From Antedon mediterranea (lineage: Eukaryota; Echinodermata; Crinoidea; Comatulida; Antedonidae): a stretch of 60,000 bases of DNA. The position numbers and the translations under genes are program-made. Shown here piece by piece: positions 49,401-58,400 of this stretch (position 1 is its first letter; each line of letters starts with the position of its first letter). The notes below the pieces were generated by a model, which worked only from the letters and a program-made list of their open reading frames with translations, was not told the origin of the DNA and did no database searches. The stretch is taken from contig NC_092679.1 of NCBI RefSeq assembly GCF_964355755.1, positions 13,260,932-13,320,931 of the forward strand, written 5' to 3'.

Positions 49401-52400
49401 CTAATTCCAGCGCCCACGAAGGGAAGTTTTGAATACCTAAACATACTTGTTAAAATAAGAAAGTTTATTTATAATGAAAAGCCTTTGCAGAGTGCATGGG
49501 AACTAACACAGAGAAAACTACAGTTTGCTGCTAAGTAGTGTCTGGACAAAAGGTCAACTGCAAAACAACTGTTAACATGAATTAGCTGCAAAAGGATACA
49601 GGCTAACACTTTAAATACGGAAATGTATGTAAGGCCCTGTTTCTGCTGCCAACTAAATACCGTATATTATACGGTATTTTTTTAATACCGTATATATACG
49701 GTATATTTTTGGCAGCAGAAACTGCGCTCATAAAAAATATACCGTATATTGTATACCGTATTCTCCCCACAAAATTTGTGGATAAAATACGGTATTTACA
49801 AATTTATACCGTATTTTTTGTACCCGTTTCTGCTGCCAATAAAAAATACCGTATTTTTTTTTTACATGACAAAAGGTCGACATTCGAAATTTTTTTTTCT
49901 GTCGCTGTCAGCTGTTTTACACACGTGTATATATATATTCGGCGAAAATGTGGAGCGAAGACGTCACAGTTTTACTAAATAAAATTGTGTGGGGAAGCTA
50001 AAATGTCTGGCCAACTAAAAGGTAATAAAAGGGACAACCACATTTATAAAGACATTTCTAAAAAAATAAAGCAGGAGTATGGAATAGACTTGTCTCCAAA
50101 GCAAGTAAACTCAAAGCTGAAGAGCCTGCGAAAGCAGTACAACATTGCAAAATACAATAACTCGGGGAGGGAACGAATTAATTGTCCCCATTACGATGTT
50201 TTCTGTGCTCTCACAACATCTCTATCACTAGGGCTAGGCTGTTGAAAGTGAGACGTAAAACTTCCTTTATTGCGACTTTTAATTATCGATCAAATAAATG
50301 AATGGCAATTTGGGTAAAAAGATGAAATTTAACACGACCACCCAAGAAGTATTGTTAGCAGAAACGGGGTACTAAAAAATACGGTATAAAAAATACCGTA
50401 TTTTATACCGTATTTTTATACCGTATTTTGAGCAGTTGCAGCAGAAACAGGCCCTAAGATAGGAAGAAATGGAGATCCATCATCGGAGTTTGTGCTGCGA
50501 GATCTTCTTCATCTTCATTTTCGCAAGTCCCACAATAAATTACAGAACTAGGAGGCCTACTTTAACCCTCTTAGTCCCACGGGCGGCGTTAGACACTCCA
50601 TGGGACATGCGTTGAAAACCCATAGTCGGCGTCACACACCAAACGTACCTTCTGTGTTTGAGGGCGATAATCACTAACTTCTACTTGTCTGAGGATTCTG
50701 GGATAGCTTTTATTCGATCAAGCGTAAAATTTTCTTTCGAAAAATGTCAACGAAAAAATTTTCGCTATAGGAAAATCTTTTGGAAACATTAATTAAAAAC
50801 TGATTAATTAATCAAAATCATGTTGTTTGTGGACTACACGTTTCCCGTATCTAGTCAGACAACCGGAAACACTGACTCCTTTGTTGAAAAATGTGCAACG
50901 CGAGAAGGATTGTTTGTAGGCCCAAGCAGCACGTTGTCAGAATTTACTCGCCTGAGCAACTTGCTTGTAGTGGGCATGCTCAGACTATTACGATGGTGAT
51001 AGGATGGTTTGATTGGGCCTAGGCTAAAATTGTACGATGGCGGTTTATTTGAATAAAATAACTCGTATCTAACTCTCCTATTATTACTTTTGTTCCAAGT
51101 AAATGTATATTTATAGGTATGTATTATAAATATTTGTTTCTTGGGGTTTTCTAAATATCATTTTATTATCGTTTTTATACGATTTTTTTTAAGCAATTTC
51201 TTAGAAATTTTATTTAAAATTTTTTTTTTTTTTAATAGATACATTTCATAAATAAAAATAAATCATACACTTTAAATCATACACATATACTTTATACATA
51301 ATTTTACAGGAAATTTAATAAGGAATATTTGTTTTTAGAAACATATTTTCATACATTTATGATAAAATGATGAAATTACTGTTTTAAAAATGTCAACTCC
51401 CTGGAGTACTATAAAAATGCTGTTCTGAAAAGAATTCAGTTGAGGGGAAATGGCTCTCTCTCGGGAATTTGGAACTAAGATGGTTAAGAAGTATGTGTGA
51501 CAGTGGCTGTGTGTAGTACACCGAGGTAACCACCTACTTGTCTCGAAAGATTTACAGGGTTCTAACAGTACACTTGACATACGGTTTATAGAAGATTTGT
51601 TCTACCACCAGAACCATGGAGTGATTAAACATCAACCCTATGTTCCACTGTCACCACCGCTAGGGCACTCAATCATAAAAATAGTTAGGCACGGTAGTTA
51701 ATGGACAGGTTACACTACCTCTGCTAATTCTTCAAAGCAGTCGCCGATGGATGGGTTAGGGTTGTTTTCATCAACCATTTCCAATGCATCTTCTAAGTAT
51801 CCTAATAATGTCATTGAACATTCATGAACATCAAGTATGTTGGCAAAAATTGCTTCAACCTCCTACAAAGATTAAATAGATTAACATGTTTTAGTCATAA
51901 AAAAAAGTAATTAATAATAATTATAATATATAATTTGACTAAGGATTAAGGATAAGAGACCATAAAGGTGGCATATTCTAAAAGAATGGGTAGTGTTTGC
52001 TTTCCCTTTGAAAAAAGAGGGTTCAAAACCCATCATGCTAATTTTTTTCTTTTTAATGAGAGTGATAACTTTGGGTTAGGTGTATAAACTATAAGTTATA
52101 TTCAGGGTATAGGTAACCTATTTTTGCCTTAACATATTAGGAAATAAATAATGAAACCTGACCATCCAATGCGATTGTTTGGATTGTCATCATTCATAAG
52201 CAGGTTTTCACATGGATCAAGAAATGTTCAATCGAGGAGAGGTCATCAATGGGTAATGCAAGAAAACAATCAGTTTAATAATGGAATTTGAAATTATTAT
52301 TATTATTATTAATTTGAAATTATACAAACCTCTTTAGCCACCTTTGATTCCTTGCTTATAAAACCCCGAAAAACCTTTATTATAAGATTGAGGTCTCGGA

Positions 52401-55400
52401 TATATTGCGTTTCTTCAAGCACCAAGTCTTTTACAATTTCATCATAGGTAGACGAATCACAGCGCACTGGTGTTTCATCCTCCAATGTAGATACCGAGAG
52501 TTCTTCTTCATCATGATGAAACATATCCATCAAAACCTAAAATATTTAAAAAAAAAAACTTGTTTACTATCTTTGATGCCAAAATAATAAAACAATAAAT
52601 GCCTGGAATATGCTTGCTTATTTATGTCCTAAGGATCGTCATTGACTTTACCCTTGGATGGGACATTTAGCTGTCCGTGTACTGTAAAGAATGCATACAT
52701 TACTAGCAGTTTCTTCAGCTGATGTGATGATCATGTAATCATAGCCTATTAAGACATTTTTCATATATTTTTAGAGGCAAAGCACAACTGTTAAAAATTT
52801 CCAACTGAAAATGTGTTTTTATTGTAATTTTATTTTATTATTTATTATTTGGATGTTTACTTGTTCAATGTCTCTATGGAGTAATACCTGTTTTTTTAGG
52901 GCAGGGTAAACTTAACGGGATGTGATGGCTGAAATAGGACGATGTGAACAAAAATAAAACATCAAATATAACCAAATAACGACAGCTTGCATCTTTGGCG
53001 ATTTCGTTATTGGAATTGTCATTTTTAGATGTTTTTTCCGGTGGGTTTATTTTGCAGTTGCGGTGTTATGTCTCACTTCCTGTACTTCAATAATCAGCGT
53101 TTAACACGAAACATTTAGAAATACAGCATTGATACGTACAGTACACATGATTATTGTTGTATGTATACCAAATACTCATTCATTTATTAAAGCGCCATTC
53201 CCTACGTTTTTTAGATCTAATTTAAGATCACAAACTATATTTAATGTAAAAATAATACTATATGGTCCTATTGTGATAACTTTTTTTGTCTTTAAACGGT
53301 TAAAAATGTGAAAAATAAATCGATTTTAATAATTATAGCGGCCCGCTATAAATCCCAAAATGCATTGCGCGCGGATTGATATTTTTGTTTTTCACCTGTA
53401 ATTCGCCCACTTTTCGATCGATCGTGAAGCCAAAACAAATGGAAGACTCCTAACTTTTCAGCGAAAATACCGGGTTTTCCCCAATTTGTATCAACGGAGT
53501 CTGGCAAAAATAGAAAGACAATTAATGCAGCAACTATACAACGTCAGGCTAGGTATATAGCTAGCGTACGATGTTCGTACGTTACCGATGTTTACCAGCT
53601 AGGCCTACAAAACTAAGCCTAGCTAGGCTAGGCCTGAGACCGTCCACGAGAGGTCGATCGCCGCGAGCTACTTAGGTAGTGCATTGTTTCTCACTTTTTA
53701 TCATAATTTACCATAAAACGTACATTTAAGACAAGGAATGACATGGTTTAATGTTTTTAAAGTGATATATATGTATTATTTTCCAAAAAACGTCCAAAAT
53801 TGCAGGGAAGGGGTCTTTAACTGAACATACTGTAGCATTTTACACCACCATTTAACTTGTCCAGTTTCTTCTATCATTGTATTGTTTAAAATATGTCAGT
53901 TTGTGCAACTACTATTTTCCAATAAAAATGTTTTACTAAAATAATTAATTGTAGAAAAAGGTTGTTGTTATCCTAATCCATGTCAGTTGAAATACATTAA
54001 AATGTGGCATCAATACAATGATACTACGTGATAATCCATGTGACATCAATCCTGTAAAAGGCATGATATTCCACAATACATGTGACTTTAATACTCTTCT
54101 TCTTTCCCTTTTCAGGGAATTTATTGGTTCAAAGTATATTGGCCTTTGGCCCTAATACAAACAAATAAAAATAAACTATAACTTAAGATAATGGTTAATA
54201 ATACAGAAAGAGGCATGACATATATCGCAACCTACGGCATCAATTTCAATACTGTAAGCAACAGAGTATTCCACAATCCACATGGTATCAATGCCAATAC
54301 CGCTAGACATGGTATTTCACAATCCATGTAAAATCAATGCCAATACTACTGGAGTCATGGTATCTAACAATCCATTATAGCATCAATGCCAATACCGCTA
54401 GAGTCATGGCATCTAACAATCCATTATAGCATCAATGCCAATACCGTAGTCATGGCATCTAACAATCCATGTGACATCAATGCCAATACCGCTAGAGACA
54501 TGGCATCCCAAAATACATAGCATCAATGCCATACTGTATACTGCAAGAGGCATGGTATTCCACAATCCACATGGCATCAATGTCGATACTGGTAGAGACA
54601 TGACATCCCACAATCTATAGCATCAATGCCATACTGTATACTGCAAGAGGCATGGTATTCCACAATCCACTTGGCATCAATGTTAATATTGGTAGAGTCA
54701 TGGCATCCCTCAGTCTACTGTATAGCATCAATGCCATACTGTATACTGCAACAGGCATGGTATTACACAATCCACTTGGCATCAATGTTAATATTGGTAG
54801 AGTCATGGCATCCCTCAGTCTACTGTATAGCATCAATGCCATACTGTATACTGCAAGAGGCATGGTGTTCCACAATCCACATGGCATCAATGTCAATATC
54901 GGTAGAGTCATGGCATCCCACAATCGATAGCATCAATGCCATACTGTATACTGCAAGAGGCATGGTATTACACAATCCACTTGGCATCAATGTTAATATT
55001 GGTAGAGTCATGGCATCCCTCAATCTACTGTATAGCATCAATGCCATACTGTATACTGCAAGAGGCATGGTATTCCACAATCCACATGGCATCAATGTCA
55101 ATACTGGTAGTGGTACTGTACTCCACAAAACATATAAATGAGGCATAGTGTTAAACAATCCAATGGCAGCACTGTCCACACCATTTAGACATGGTATCCC
55201 ACAATCCATGTCAGTATGGAAACCTTCACTCACATTGTTCACAAGGTATTTAAAGTTAAAAAACAATAGGCAATTATCTTAAAATGTTTCTCAAATACCA
55301 GGCCTCAAATTTTACCGCGGCCACCGCGGCCAGTGCCGTCGGTGCCCTCCCAGTTGGCCTCAATGCCCTCGAAAATGAATAACACCCACGGCCACTACTG

Positions 55401-58400
55401 GCCTGCCCTTTTTTTTGCGTTGGCCGCGAGCGCCCTTCCCGAGTTTTACCACAATAAAAACCACTGAATTAGATAGAAAATAATGTCAAGAAGATTTGTT
55501 TACACGACTCGGACGAGACGCAAAACTATCGCCTCTCTTCGTTGCAAGGGGATTTCCCTAAACGCATTTATTAATACACAAACAGTCCCGCAAACAGTAA
55601 ACAAAACATCGAACATTGTAATAGGGTAACTAAAACAATATCATCCCGGCCGCCGTGCGTGGTAAATCATGGTATAGATAGTACATTAAAATACAGGGGT
55701 GTAAACTGTTAATAATCAAGCTAAAAACGTTCCTCGATCGGAGGTTACTGAAAGTATTAAAGTCGCACAATAATCGAGCTAGCCGCCTTCGATGAAAAAA
55801 ATATTACACGCACTCGACTCCTAGCTAGCCTAGCCTATCCTCCCGCCGCCGATCCGGTCGAACACACGCAATTCAATGCATTGGGAAAACAATTCTATTT
55901 GACGCACACGCACCCTCTGATAAGAAATTTCACACACAATAACGTCGTGTGAGAGCGAGTACGCGCGGAGGATCAGCGGATCGTTGGAAAAACAATTCCT
56001 TTTGACGTACACGCACCCTCTGAGAAGAAAATACCATGTGCGTTCCTGCATGGTGTAGTCCATTATACGTGTAAAATTAGGGGTGTTTGTTTACCTTTAG
56101 CACCAAAGTTAAACCTGCACCTCAACCCGAAGATCGTTGGAAGTATATCATATTTATATTTTATCGCACCCATCTCAATAATCCAGCAGACAGATCATCG
56201 AAAAATCTTGTTTAACAACGTCGTACACTAAATTACCAAACGCGTTTTTACCGAATTCAAGGAAATGGTATAGTCCAGAATACACGTGCCGAAGGCTAAA
56301 CAGAGAGAGAAAGGGGTCGGTGTCCGTCCGTGTTTTGAATTCTTATAAATATGGGTTATACTGTACTAACAAAAAAGCTTCAGAAATCGAAACTCGGAAA
56401 ATAACTATAATTTATATTCTACTACATAATGTAATTGACTTGATTTTTACCGTGGTTAACACTCTGTATGAATAGTTGTAGGTAAGGCCTACAAACAAAT
56501 TGTTTTTGTATCATGTTTTCTCCGTCGGCTGCTAGCTAAGTAAGGCTGAGTAGCTTGCTGTTGTAAGGGTTTTTATACCTGTTCCGGGCCTTAATTGGTT
56601 GGCTTCACATGCCTTTTTATCGCATTATTTGAAACTAAACGAAACATTCAACACAGGACGGTAAACTATAAACGCTGAACATCGTACCTATTTATTATTT
56701 ATATGGATCGTAAATACACGTAATATTTATATGAAATACAAACAGATGTATTGTAGAAGACAGTCCTACTACTACTCCGCGATCTGATGAATAGGGGGAA
56801 ATCCCAAAACATTTTGCGGGTAGAATTTTTTTTTTTGAAAAAAATTCCACCCTCAACCGGAAACAAGCTATTTTTAAATTTTGGCCTAGTTATTAAAATA
56901 TTTTTTAATTTTGGCCTTGGTGCCCCTTTGATTTAAAACAAATGGCCTTGGTGCCCTCCCATTTGGCCTTGGTGCCCCTAAAATCAATGAAAACCGGAGG
57001 CCAAATGGCCTTGCCCCTAAAATCCCCAAATTCGAGGCCTGAAATACTGTATTTAAGTACGGTATGTTAAAGATAATAATACAGTCATAGTAGAAAATCA
57101 ACAGTTTTTATTTAAAATCAATAGGTAGTTTTCCCAATCCTACGAAAACGGATACGTCACGCACACGTTTTCGTTTTTGGTAAGCCAGTAAAAATCTGTT
57201 TTGTGAAATATTAAGGGCGCCGTCCAAAATATGATTGCGGTAAATTTGAGCGAAGCGCAGGTACGTGTTGCTTGGCTGCCTAAGCCTAGCGTAACATCAA
57301 AGCGAGTGAGGACTTTAAAAACTGCTATTTATCAAAATTGACCTGACATTTTAGTAAATTACTTTAATAGTAAATTACTTTCAATAAAAGTATAATTACA
57401 TTATAATCATGAATCATTTTTTATTCAAATGCAAAACATGCAAAATAGATATAAAACTATACTCGTTTTGTGGTCACAAATATGACTGGTGATATTCGTC
57501 AACACGAATACGCTTTACAAATATGAAATGGGGATCAGCTCAAAACATTCACAAATGTGTGACATATCCGTTTTCATTATCATATTCATAAGGTTGCGAA
57601 AACTCCCTATTGTTTAAAACTATAACTAGAAAGAAGTTAAATACATATTTATGGAATTTTAAAAGTTAGTCAACACTTTTCTTCTAACTACTAATAATAT
57701 ATTCTATTGCTATTTCGTTTGTAAAGTCACACTGTCAACAACAAACTGCAAACTGATTCATTGCATTGTTGTATCCACATACTGTATATTAAAAACTTCA
57801 CTTGATTTATTAAAAAAAAAAAAATTAAATTAAATTTTAGAATTTATAATATTTACTGAAAATTCAGATTAATAGAGAATACATCATTTAAAAAACTATC
57901 GTAATCGTGTGATCTACGATTCCATTTAATAAGAAAATAAGATCACAGAAAAATATTTTCAACATGCAACCCAAGATTGCACATTATGCAAACCAACCTG
58001 CGTGTCTGAGAAAGCAACCCATCCTCCATTGACCCATCTTAAGGTAACCTCCACATCAAACGTAATAACTGGCTGGTAGTAGCCATTTGGCCCAATGTCC
58101 TCGCTATAAGTATATGGACAATTTAGGCTAACACAGGTTTCTTGCACACTTTCCATTCCTATTCAGTCTGTCCCGATGCTAAGCTTAGCCCCGACTAACT
58201 TGGCAATAACGGAGAAAACTTGACGCTGCAATATTGTATGTAACTCCTGAAGTCATTTCCTGCCACAGTTAATTGTCAAGTTCCTTTTCGCTTTCTAAAT
58301 TTGTATCAAAGTCCCTAGTCTGTCATCATGTTTATTTGGATCAATTTTCAAAAACCAACCAAGCTGTTAGTTCCCATCACTCGCGCGCAAACACAAACAA

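Noticed and set aside
50561-50660. piggyBac-like end TTTAACCCTCTTAGTCCCAC
   Set aside because: No inverted partner end or TTAA duplication found nearby.
54413-55266. Several ORFs of 66-171 codons on both strands
   Set aside because: By-products of the ~105-bp minisatellite; the same peptides repeat in overlapping frames.
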